From an uncultured Francisellaceae bacterium (GTDB lineage: Bacteria > Pseudomonadota > Gammaproteobacteria > UBA6186 > Azoamicaceae): a stretch of DNA of 64,000 nucleotides. Where the stretch lies: the NCBI GenBank assembly GCA_903822055.1, contig CAIJNR010000125.1, positions 30,698-94,697 of the forward strand, given 5' to 3'. A program made the position numbers and the translations under genes. Positions 1 through 7,625 of the stretch are shown here, one piece after another. The notes beneath the pieces are model-generated. The model searched no databases. It was not told the DNA's origin and worked only from the letters and a program-made list of their open reading frames with translations. How positions within the stretch are numbered: the stretch's first letter is position 1; each line of letters opens with the position of its first letter.

Positions 1-1
1 T

Positions 2-286
2 TCCGCTACGGGGGATACATTAACAATTGCTGTACAAGGAAGATTTGATTTTAGCGCATTGCAATTGTTTAGAAATTCTTACGAAAAAATAACTCCTAAG
101 CCAAAAAAGTTTATTATTGATTTGAATGAATCTGATTATTTAGATAGTTCTGCATTAGGAATGCTACTAGCATTACGTGATTATGCTGGTGGTGATAGCG
201 CTAATATAAGCATTGTTAATTGTAATCCTGATATAAAGAAAATCCTAATAATAACTAAATTAGATGAGCTGTTTGCGGTTAATTAA
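2..286 (+). CDS. STAS-domain (anti-anti-sigma-like) protein, 5' end outside window
   Basis: The frame is open from the window edge, so the N-terminus is missing; the first TTG at 59 is inside the domain. The visible 94 residues form the core of a STAS domain, with the strand-helix signature DSSALGMLLALRD around the usual phosphoacceptor serine. STAS proteins act in partner-switching regulation with anti-sigma factors or in chemotaxis and second-messenger circuits. It lies 22 bases ahead of fliA in the same direction, so a link to flagellar or chemotaxis control is likely but inferred. Confidence 0.75.
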   Translation, partial: SATGDTLTIAVQGRFDFSALQLFRNSYEKITPKPKKFIIDLNESDYLDSSALGMLLALRDYAGGDSANISIVNCNPDIKKILIITKLDELFAVN

Positions 287-308
287 CATTAATGGTCACA
301 AATAATTT

Positions 309-1034
309 ATGAGCAGCTTAGTATATTCAAGGGATAATTTAGGATCATTGCATTCAGTAATTCAAAAATATGCAAGTTTAGTAAAAAAAATTGCACATCA
401 TTTGTTAGGTAGATTGCCACCTAGCGTTCAAGTAGAGGATTTAATTCAAGCAGGTATGATTGGTTTATTGGAAGCATATCGTAATTATGATGAAGATAAA
501 GGTGCTAGCTTTGAAACCTATGCTGGTATTCGTGTTCGTGGTTCTATGTTAGATGAAATTCGTAAAGGAGATTGGGTTCCGCGTTCGGTACATAGGAATT
601 CCAAAATAATTTCTGAAGCAATACGTAAAATAGAAAATCAAATTGGTAAAGATCCTAAAGATAGAGAGATTGCAGAAGCTTTAAATCTTAGCTTAGATTC
701 ATATCATCAATTATTACAAGATTCTCTAGGGGCTAAAATTTTTGGATTTGATGATATAGTTATGGGTATTGATAGCGTAGTAGACGGTGGAAGTGATCCA
801 TTGCCTGGTCCATTAGAAAAAATTCAAACAACTGATTTTAAAAAACGTTTAGCAGAATGTATTGCTGGGTTACAACCAAAAGAAAGTTTAGTGCTTACTT
901 TATATTACACAGAAGAATTAAATTTAAAAGAAATTGGAGAAGTATTAGGGGTTAGTGAATCTAGGATCAGTCAAATTCACAGCCAAGCCATGTTAAAATT
1001 GCAATCTAAAATTAAAGAATTTGATCTTGAATAG
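309..1034 (+). CDS. fliA: RNA polymerase sigma-28 factor for flagellar genes
   Basis: This 241-residue protein matches the length of FliA. Region 2 is clear (DLIQAGMIGLLEAYRNYD, then FETYAGIRVRGSMLDEIR and DWVPRSV), and region 4 ends with the helix-turn-helix LKEIGEVLGVSESRISQIHS. It directs RNA polymerase to late flagellar, motility and chemotaxis promoters. The ATG at 309 gives the expected N-terminus; the ribosome site is weak. The gene is followed with overlap by a CheY gene, the same fliA-cheY order seen in Pseudomonas-type motility loci. The anti-sigma factor FlgM is not in the window. Confidence 0.93.
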   Translation: MSSLVYSRDNLGSLHSVIQKYASLVKKIAHHLLGRLPPSVQVEDLIQAGMIGLLEAYRNYDEDKGASFETYAGIRVRGSMLDEIRKGDWVPRSVHRNSKIISEAIRKIENQIGKDPKDREIAEALNLSLDSYHQLLQDSLGAKIFGFDDIVMGIDSVVDGGSDPLPGPLEKIQTTDFKKRLAECIAGLQPKESLVLTLYYTEELNLKEIGEVLGVSESRISQIHSQAMLKLQSKIKEFDLE

Positions 1035-1419
1035 CAACACTCTAGTCTCCCACAAAGATATTAAAATTTTAGTGGTAGATGATTTATTAACTATGCGAGA
1101 TTTATTAATAAAATCATTAAATAAATTAGGATTTTTAAATGTTATTCAAGCATCAGATGGTGATATTGCATTAGATATTTTACTTAAAGATCAATTTGAT
1201 TTATTAATAACCGATTGGAATATGCCAAATATGTCCGGTATTGAATTAACTGTGGCTATTAGGGCTAATACTACATTAAAAGATATTAAAATTTTAATGG
1301 TAACCACCAACGACGAAAAATCACAAATTTCTGAAGCAATATCTGCAGGTGTGGATGGATATTTATTAAAGCCGTTTACATTAAAAATGTTGGAAGATAA
1401 TTTGTTGGTATTGTTGTAA
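1021..1419 (+). CDS. cheY: CheY-like chemotaxis response regulator
   Basis: A single receiver domain of about 130 residues with no output domain. The acidic pair is in ILVVDDLLTMRDLL, the phosphoacceptor aspartate in LLITDWNMPNMSG, the switch threonine in MVTTND and the conserved lysine in YLLKPFT. In chemotaxis it is phosphorylated by CheA and binds the flagellar switch. Only TTG starts are available (1021 or 1027), both inside the end of fliA, so translation is probably coupled. A cheZ gene would be expected next, but the following gene does not resemble one. Confidence 0.88.
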   Translation: MILNSNTLVSHKDIKILVVDDLLTMRDLLIKSLNKLGFLNVIQASDGDIALDILLKDQFDLLITDWNMPNMSGIELTVAIRANTTLKDIKILMVTTNDEKSQISEAISAGVDGYLLKPFTLKMLEDNLLVLL

Positions 1420-1571
1420 AATTAAATTCATCCTGACCTATCGTTAAATAAAAAAATTTACAATACGGCTATACGATTTTTACAATGCAGTTGTGAAAAT
1501 TCTAAATACTGTGTATATACAAAAAATAACAGAAAACGACACTAAAATTAAAAGGCAAGGAGGCTAAATAA

Positions 1572-2648
1572 ATGTCAGAAGTAGAGCAATATATAGAATA
1601 TATTAAAGCTATTAGATCCAATCCAGAACAAAGAGAAAGAATGTTACGTGATCTAATGCTAGTAGGATTTGAACCAAATCAAGCATGTTTAGCACGATTA
1701 GTTTCAGAACATAGTAGAGTTCATGATACGTTATTTAATCATTTTATTATTGTTGTTTTAGATGTTGGTGGACCAGTAGGGCATGTTTATATAGAACAGA
1801 TGCCTTTGTATAGTAAAGAGGAAAACATATTTAAAATACAAGATAAATTTGGGTTTAATCCTAAAGGTGCTAATTTTTTATATACCGAAGGAGAATGTAA
1901 AGATGAAACTAGGCGCCACGCTGAAGGATATAGTAAAATTTCTCAAATGATTGAACTTTCTAAAGAGCAATGGGAAAAACTAGGTCGTTGGGCTGCAGAA
2001 GTTAAAGATCATAATCCAATATATTCAGCAATTGCTCATATCATACCTTTGGATAATATTTATCATTGTGCTAAATTCGTAGATGTAGCACTTAAAACCA
2101 TAGGTTATGTTGATGGTTTAAAAGGAGTTTTTTCAATAAAAGACATATCAGAAATAACGAAAGAACGTTTTGTTGCAGTACTATCGCAATTATTGCCTTC
2201 CGAACAAGATTTAATAAGTAGCTGTTTAGTAGATCAGGAATCAACATATGCTACCTGTAGTCATCAAGCAGAAGATCAAATTAAAATACTAGAAGAGAAA
2301 CGTCAAATAGGAAAAAAGAAATTTATTGAAAATACTATTCAAGCTTTCTTCGATATGGCAAATGCTTTTCAAACATTATTTGTTGAACTTTCAGAAGAAA
2401 TGGTTGATGCGGCACGTGAAGGTATGATGTTTGGAGAGATGATGCAAAATAATTTAAATGCCATGCTTGGTTTGCCGGCACAACCAACATTATCTCTAGA
2501 AGAAATAGATTTTAAGTCAAGAAAATCAATATTGTTTTCGAAACTAGTTTTAGATGAGGCATTTAAAAGATCTGGGAAATTTAATGAACCAGATAAATGC
2601 AAGCAAAATGAGAACCATAGATATGGTTATACTATGAAACCAGATTAA
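1572..2648 (+). CDS. Orphan protein, possible permuted papain-fold (LRAT/NlpC-like) domain
   Basis: This 358-residue protein belongs to no family I recognise with confidence. The ATG is preceded by a strong ribosome site, AAGGAGG. A histidine in GPVGHVYIEQM (His71) is followed about 95 residues later by NIYHCAKFVDVALKTIG (Cys166). That spacing and the pattern C-x2-FV-x3-L-x2-xG resemble the His-then-Cys order of permuted NlpC/P60 and LRAT-like folds. The C-terminal third is helical. Its stop is two bases before the next gene, so the two form one operon. The fold is inference; the gene itself is solid. Confidence 0.7.
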   Translation: MSEVEQYIEYIKAIRSNPEQRERMLRDLMLVGFEPNQACLARLVSEHSRVHDTLFNHFIIVVLDVGGPVGHVYIEQMPLYSKEENIFKIQDKFGFNPKGANFLYTEGECKDETRRHAEGYSKISQMIELSKEQWEKLGRWAAEVKDHNPIYSAIAHIIPLDNIYHCAKFVDVALKTIGYVDGLKGVFSIKDISEITKERFVAVLSQLLPSEQDLISSCLVDQESTYATCSHQAEDQIKILEEKRQIGKKKFIENTIQAFFDMANAFQTLFVELSEEMVDAAREGMMFGEMMQNNLNAMLGLPAQPTLSLEEIDFKSRKSILFSKLVLDEAFKRSGKFNEPDKCKQNENHRYGYTMKPD

Positions 2649-2650
2649 AA

Positions 2651-4528
2651 ATGAAAAATAAAATTGTAACAAGAAGTAGTGATTTTAGGCAACTAGTGGC
2701 TGATGGATGTTTGTATATTGATAAAACATCATTGATTGAAGAAGTTATACAAATAATGGATATAGATGTACAAGTCATAACTAGGCCACATAATTTTGGT
2801 AAATCAGTATTTTTAAGTATGCTTGAATGTTTTTTTAGTATGGATGAAAAAGACAATCAAGATATCTTATTTAAAGGTTTATATATTCAAAAAAGTGAGT
2901 TTTGGGAATATAAAGGAAAATTCAAGGTTGTTCGTTTATCTTTGGAAAGATTAAAGGTGATAAATTATGAAATATTTATAAACAATCTTAGAGGACTGAT
3001 TAGTGATTTATATAGAAAGTTTAATTATTTACAAAATAGTGGGGTGTTGACAGAACAACAAATAAAACAATTTACTACTATTGAAGAACGTTCGATTAAT
3101 GTTAGTGTTTTTACGTTAGAATGTGCAATATCAAAGTTGTGTGAATATATTTATGACGACAATTGTGCAAAAAAAATATCACAATGTAAGCCAATTGTTT
3201 TAATAGATGATTTTGATTTTGGATTGTTAGGTGCTCATTTAAATGGATTTTTTGACATTCATCAAAAGAGAAATTTATTGGCAATATTGCGATCTTTTTT
3301 GTTAAACACATTAAAACTAAAAGATCGTTGCTTTGTGTTGATAACTGGTGTAATAAACTTAACCGGGGTTAATTTGTTGCTAGGTTTAGATAATATTAAA
3401 TATTATTCTTTAATAGACAATGATTTATCCAAAGGTTTTGGTTTTACTTCAAGCGAAATCATAGGTTTATTGCGTGAAACTAATGAACCAACATCTGATT
3501 ATATGAAAAAATATCCAGAATTACTCAAATGTTATGGTCATTATTATTGTGGAAACCAGATGCTATTTAATCCATGGTCAATAGTTAAATTTATTGGTAA
3601 AGGACAGGAAATAACATTTCAATCTTTTAAATCTTCTTTATTTGATTTGCAACAAGATGATTTTGTTTGTAAAATTTTACAACTAATGCAACTTTCTAAA
3701 GAAGTACAGTCTAGAGAAGTACAGTTAAAATTAAAAGTTCTTTTAGAAAACGTATATGTTGAGATAATTATTGATAAATCTATACCATACAAAAAACCAG
3801 AACCAATAGATTTGCCATCTAAATGTGATAATTTCATGTTATGGTTAAATTGGTTTGGAACAACCTTGTTTCATACTTCAAAAGTATCAGAATGGTTTTT
3901 TAACCTGTTGTATTTAACTGGATATTTAACTGCTATACCATTAACCAAACATGAAATGAATAACAAACAATATAAATTAAAATTAATTATACCTAATTGT
4001 GAAATGTTTGATTATTTGACATCTTTTCTATTGGAAAAAATCAAAATTGATTATGGTTGTTTTTTAGATCGAAGCAAGATGATCTATGTGTTTGAATATG
4101 ATTTAATCAATAAAATATTTTTCTTTGCTAATGAACGTAATTATCAGTGGGCTAAGGATATTATGAAATTTACAAGTCGTAGTTTTCGTTTAGGTGATGA
4201 ACCGCTAAAACCTTTTAAACTTTATTACTGTGATCAAGATTGCTACCTTAGATTAGAGGGATTAACATATGGTGATGCAAAAAAATTGATAGATTTATTC
4301 AAACTTAATGGGATAGAGCATAAAAAATCTATATCTTCAAAAAATATTTATCCAGATCCTAAATACTTTTTTAATTATTTTAAAAGTACTAAAAAACCTT
4401 CTTTTTCTTGCAAACCAGAACAAGAGATTAATTTATTGGAGGAACAAAATGATTGTGATTGTCAAGATGAAGAATTGGTTAATAGTAGTTTTATTACTAA
4501 TAGAGCACTATTTTTAAGTCGACATTAA
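2651..4528 (+). CDS. PF09820-type predicted AAA-ATPase-like protein
   Basis: The N-terminus has the layout of the predicted AAA-ATPase family PF09820: DFRQLVADGCLYIDKTSLI, then a P-loop-like TRPHNFGKSVFLSML at residues 44-57, where the family usually has RPRRFGKS. An acidic Walker B-like stretch VLIDDFDFG follows near residue 185. The later NLLYLTGYLTAI and YKLKLIIPN segments also match the family. The usual PD-(D/E)XK nuclease tail is not recognisable; the last 150 residues are different. These proteins are frequent in intracellular bacteria and poorly characterised. It is co-transcribed with the gene two bases upstream. Confidence 0.75.
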   Translation: MKNKIVTRSSDFRQLVADGCLYIDKTSLIEEVIQIMDIDVQVITRPHNFGKSVFLSMLECFFSMDEKDNQDILFKGLYIQKSEFWEYKGKFKVVRLSLERLKVINYEIFINNLRGLISDLYRKFNYLQNSGVLTEQQIKQFTTIEERSINVSVFTLECAISKLCEYIYDDNCAKKISQCKPIVLIDDFDFGLLGAHLNGFFDIHQKRNLLAILRSFLLNTLKLKDRCFVLITGVINLTGVNLLLGLDNIKYYSLIDNDLSKGFGFTSSEIIGLLRETNEPTSDYMKKYPELLKCYGHYYCGNQMLFNPWSIVKFIGKGQEITFQSFKSSLFDLQQDDFVCKILQLMQLSKEVQSREVQLKLKVLLENVYVEIIIDKSIPYKKPEPIDLPSKCDNFMLWLNWFGTTLFHTSKVSEWFFNLLYLTGYLTAIPLTKHEMNNKQYKLKLIIPNCEMFDYLTSFLLEKIKIDYGCFLDRSKMIYVFEYDLINKIFFFANERNYQWAKDIMKFTSRSFRLGDEPLKPFKLYYCDQDCYLRLEGLTYGDAKKLIDLFKLNGIEHKKSISSKNIYPDPKYFFNYFKSTKKPSFSCKPEQEINLLEEQNDCDCQDEELVNSSFITNRALFLSRH

Positions 4529-4545
4529 TTTGTAAACTAATGTCG
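4520..4545. terminator. Hairpin between convergent genes
   Basis: An 8-bp perfect stem (CGACATTA / TAATGTCG) with a 10-base loop spans the two convergent stop codons. Neither side has a proper T-run, so it is only a weak candidate for a bidirectional terminator. Confidence 0.35.
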
Positions 4546-5646
4546 GTGTTTATCGTGCTGTAATCCAAGTTTGTGTGGGGTTAACTTGCCTATATAATCT
4601 AAATATTTTCTAAAATTTTCTGTTAGCTCCATAATATTTTTTGTTAGTGAATTTAAAGAAGATTTTGACGTAGATTTTTTGGTGTTTTTTATGTTAATGG
4701 TAATATAATCCTCTAATCTAGATATTAGTGTTTCTTCGTCTAATCTGTGAGCATGATACATTCCAAGGAAGGACTCTATTGTAGCATCATGAATTAGATC
4801 AGTTCTAGTAAATTTAGTACTGCCAACATACTTTTTAATAGTTGCTGATGGTATAGATGTAGGTTGTTCTATAATTAGCAACCATGTATCCCAAGAAAGA
4901 GTAACACTTTTTTTAGGCAATAAAAAAGGAGTTATTATTATTTTGCCTGATATAGGATCTGTTAATGTTTCTTCTAAAAGATTGCGAAAATGAAAAATGC
5001 GCACAAGAATGCTGGTAACTCTTTTTTGTACATGGATTAAATTTTCCATTTCCGGTACTAATAAATTTTCTTCTTGTAAGTCAGGAAAAATATATTGCAA
5101 AAAGATTTTTTGAGATTTTTTAATGGAGGATTTATTTTTTTTATTAACTAGTTTTTTTAAACTATCCTCATCTTTAATTAATTTTAAAAAATTTTCACCA
5201 ATATTAAAAAATGCCTTAGATAATTCTGGATCAGCAGCTCTTGCGTATTTAAAAGCCAAATGAAATATAGTATTGCCATAGTCATCAGTAACTTTTAAAT
5301 CCAAGTCGGTATTTTTTATTATAATGCCAATCAATTTGAATAAATCTTGTTGTTCACTTTGGTTAGAAGAATTTTCTAATGCACCTAAAACACACATTAA
5401 TATTGTTTTATTATCATAAATTGATGATTTTGCATTAATTAATTCAGGGTGTTTGTTAAATAATGTGATTGCATCAGTCGTTATCCCTTCAAATATAGAT
5501 GCACAAATTTTATCCACAGTCTTTTTTTTCAGCATATACATGTCCAAATTTAAATATTTGATTATCTTATTATAGACAATAACGATAAGAACTAATATTG
5601 ATAAACATAATAATATTTTAGATATGGTCATAAGGCTATATCTCAC
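4537..5646 (-). CDS. Membrane-anchored protein with ankyrin-like region
   Basis: The 369-residue protein opens with one hydrophobic segment (ISKILLCLSILVLIVIVY, about residues 8-25) that should act as a signal anchor. The next 130 residues have ankyrin-like helical pairs, most clearly around DDYGNTIFHLAFKYA. The remainder is helical and lysine-rich with no motif I recognise. A topology with the ankyrin part outside the cytoplasm, or an effector role, is inference. It converges with the PF09820 gene and has over 200 bases of non-coding DNA upstream. Confidence 0.65.
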   Translation of the reverse strand: MRYSLMTISKILLCLSILVLIVIVYNKIIKYLNLDMYMLKKKTVDKICASIFEGITTDAITLFNKHPELINAKSSIYDNKTILMCVLGALENSSNQSEQQDLFKLIGIIIKNTDLDLKVTDDYGNTIFHLAFKYARAADPELSKAFFNIGENFLKLIKDEDSLKKLVNKKNKSSIKKSQKIFLQYIFPDLQEENLLVPEMENLIHVQKRVTSILVRIFHFRNLLEETLTDPISGKIIITPFLLPKKSVTLSWDTWLLIIEQPTSIPSATIKKYVGSTKFTRTDLIHDATIESFLGMYHAHRLDEETLISRLEDYITINIKNTKKSTSKSSLNSLTKNIMELTENFRKYLDYIGKLTPHKLGLQHDKHRH

Positions 5647-5680
5647 TTAGGGTTTAAGGCAAATTTAAAAATTAAAATGC

Positions 5681-5758
5681 TAAATGGCATTATTTAGAAA
5701 TTTACCAATTTCTTATGCTACTATCTATTTTGGTTGTTTTTGATAATAATGCCATTTA
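5681..5758. repeat. 14-bp inverted repeat in intergenic DNA
   Basis: TAAATGGCATTATT at 5681-5694 is exactly complementary to AATAATGCCATTTA at 5745-5758, with a 50-base gap. It lies between the membrane-anchored ankyrin-like gene and the MerR relic. Role unknown. Confidence 0.5.
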
Positions 5759-5800
5759 TTATTTATGTCCGTCGTTAAAAAATATTTATATAAAAATCCC

Positions 5801-5831
5801 TTGACCATATAGTTACTATATGTCTTATCTT
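5801..5831 (+). promoter_or_regulatory. MerR-type promoter/operator (19-bp spacer with dyad)
   Basis: A -35 box TTGACC at 5801-5806 and a -10 box TATCTT at 5826-5831 are separated by 19 bp. A perfect dyad, CATATAGT-T-ACTATATG (5806-5822), fills the spacer. The long spacer plus internal dyad is the hallmark of promoters activated by MerR-family regulators through DNA distortion. It sits just upstream of a decayed MerR gene, so it is probably that gene's autoregulated promoter. Confidence 0.72.
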
Positions 5832-5850
5832 TCCAATAAGGAGAAAAACG

Positions 5851-6239
5851 ATCAACCAGTGGTACGTAAAAGACTTAAGTAAATTAACCGATGTATCGGT
5901 ACAAACACTGCATTATTATGATCGTATTGATTTGTTAAAGCCTTCTGTACGACTATCCAATGGTTATAGAGTGTACTCCGAAAAGGATTTGTTGAAATTA
6001 CAACAGATGTTGCTTTAAAATTTTTTGGTTTTGAACTTTTACAGATCACAATATTGTTAACAGGTAGCGCATCGATACTCGAGCATTTATCAAAACAAGC
6101 ACGATTTTTAGAACAAAAAGCCAAAAATTATGTTACAGCTAGCATTGGGTTAAAAAGCATTATTTCTGATGTTAAATTAGAGTTACCTTTTAGATATGAA
6201 GGTTTCGTCAAAACTCGCTGCATGAGTCTGCTTTTTTAA
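5851..6239 (+). pseudogene. Decayed MerR-family (TipAL-like) regulator
   Basis: From 5851 the frame reads a MerR winged-helix domain: [20 protein letters not shown], then DRIDLLKP and [16 protein letters not shown]. It stops at 6018. The protein resumes in another frame from about 6009 ([12 protein letters not shown], then HLSKQARFLEQKAKNY) and ends at 6239, consistent with a one-base deletion. A ribosome site AAGGAG lies at 5837-5842, but the codon where ATG is expected (5851) is ATC. The effector-binding domain is also missing. Lost start, frameshift and truncation together make this a pseudogene. Confidence 0.85.
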
Positions 6240-6241
6240 AC

Positions 6242-6327
6242 CGGAGAGGGTGGGATTCGAACCCACGGTACTTATTCAGTACAACGATTTTCGAGACCGT
6301 CCCATTCAACCGCTCTGGCACCTCTCC
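6242..6327 (-). tRNA. tRNA-Ser (anticodon CGA)
   Basis: On the minus strand the acceptor stem GGAGAGG pairs with CCTCTCC. The anticodon loop reads CTCGAAA, giving CGA, and there is a long variable arm as in class II tRNAs. The T arm has GGGTTCGAATCCC. The 3' end is discriminator G followed by GTTT, so CCA is not encoded, unlike the other two tRNA genes here. It lies downstream of the lipoprotein gene on the same strand. Confidence 0.95.
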
Positions 6328-6387
6328 AATATTAATTAACTCTTTATAATTCTTACTTTTTAATTCTTAATTTTTATTAATTAACTT

Positions 6388-6708
6388 CTAATTCTTAATT
6401 TTCTCTGATTCTGACTTTTCTAGTTTTAACTTTTCTGATTCTGGCGTATTGGCATCATCAGGTGGAGAGACATCCACTTTACCAGTTATTTTAGTTTTAG
6501 GTATGCTAGGAATAGAATAACGTTTACTTTTTACGAGTGGAAATTTTGTATTAGTGGAGTGTAACGTAGGTGCATCTTGAGCATTTTCATAATTATGTCC
6601 TGTACCACCCAAATGTTTTTGATAGGTACTACAACCTGTAAAATTAAAACTACAGATTAAGCCAATTATTATAATAGCAAAAGATTTTTGATTGTTTTTT
6701 TTAATCAT
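6388..6708 (-). CDS. Short lipoprotein in the bamC position after dapA
   Basis: A 106-residue protein with a lysine-rich N-terminus, a hydrophobic core (SFAIIIIGLICSFNF) and a lipobox ending FTGC, so it should be a lipoprotein. The rest is low-complexity and polar with many Lys, Pro, Ser and Glu. I take the second ATG (6708): it forms an ATGA overlap with the dapA stop and lies about 10 bases after AAGGAGG, while the first ATG almost touches that site. In E. coli the gene after dapA is bamC (344 residues), so this may be a reduced relic or a replacement. Confidence 0.72.
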   Translation of the reverse strand: MIKKNNQKSFAIIIIGLICSFNFTGCSTYQKHLGGTGHNYENAQDAPTLHSTNTKFPLVKSKRYSIPSIPKTKITGKVDVSPPDDANTPESEKLKLEKSESEKIKN

Positions 6709-7625
6709 AAACTGCATTCCTCCTTAATTTCTAAAATATTTGCAACGGCTTGATAAGTATCTAAAACCATCGAGTGATATTGTTGAGACAAATTAGTTAA
6801 TGGTAACCTGCAAGCCCCTTGAATTTTTCCTAAATAGGCAAGTAGCCATTTTACAGGAATTGGGTTAGATTCTACCATTAAAACCTTATGTAATTTATCT
6901 AATTTGTTGTTGAGTTGTCTAGCGGTTGTTGCATCGGTTGCATTTTTAGTAGCTGCTAATTTACATAGTTTATTTATAATAAAAGGACAAACATTGGCTG
7001 TAACAGAAATGACCCCCATACCGCCTTGTAAGATAAACTCCACAAAACTTGCATCGTCACCACTTAATAAAATAAATTTTTCTCCACATAATTGTTTTAA
7101 TTCAGCAACTCTCTCTAATTTGCCAGTTGCTTCTTTAATTCCAACAACGTTTGGTAATTTAGCTAATTCAGCAACGGTTGTTGGCAATAAGTCACAACTA
7201 GTCCTAGACGGAACATTATATAAAATTATTGGTAATTTTGTGCTAGATGCAATTTTAGAAAAATGTAAGATTAAACCATTTTGGGTTGGTTTGTTATAAT
7301 AAGGTGTGACAATTAATGCTGCGTCTACCCCTACTTGTTCTGCTAAAGATGTTTTTTTAATAGTAGATTTAGTGCAGTTGGTGCCAGTACCTGCAATAAT
7401 AGCTAATTTATTTTCAGCAGTTTGTTTAGCTGTTTCTAATAATTTTGTCCATTCTTTAGGTTCTAATGTAGCAGCTTCTCCAGTAGAACCTGCGATCACT
7501 ATACCATTGGTTCCTTGATTTATATGCCAAGTTATTAATTCTTTAAATTTATTATAATCGATGCGGTGTGATGTTTTTTGCATAGGAGTGATAATGGCTA
7601 CTATGCTTCCAGTTAGATTACTCAT
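6705..7625 (-). CDS. dapA: 4-hydroxy-tetrahydrodipicolinate synthase
   Basis: DapA condenses pyruvate with aspartate semialdehyde, the first committed step to diaminopimelate and lysine. Visible family landmarks are GSTGEAATLEPKEW near the N-terminus, PYYNKPTQNGL with the catalytic tyrosine, LYNVPSRT, and the Schiff-base lysine in VGIKEATG. At 306 residues it is slightly longer than the usual 292. It overlaps hldE by 8 bases upstream and the lipoprotein gene downstream, so the three are one transcription unit. DAP is also needed for peptidoglycan, consistent with the amidase gene nearby. Confidence 0.96.
   Translation of the reverse strand: MSNLTGSIVAIITPMQKTSHRIDYNKFKELITWHINQGTNGIVIAGSTGEAATLEPKEWTKLLETAKQTAENKLAIIAGTGTNCTKSTIKKTSLAEQVGVDAALIVTPYYNKPTQNGLILHFSKIASSTKLPIILYNVPSRTSCDLLPTTVAELAKLPNVVGIKEATGKLERVAELKQLCGEKFILLSGDDASFVEFILQGGMGVISVTANVCPFIINKLCKLAATKNATDATTARQLNNKLDKLHKVLMVESNPIPVKWLLAYLGKIQGACRLPLTNLSQQYHSMVLDTYQAVANILEIKEECSL

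Noticed and set aside
1572..2648. cheZ following cheY
   Set aside because: The protein is too long and lacks the CheZ catalytic region; only position would support it.
5852..6124. Minus-strand open frame of 90 codons
   Set aside because: It lies opposite the MerR pseudogene, whose plus-strand frames read a recognisable protein; the minus frame resembles nothing.
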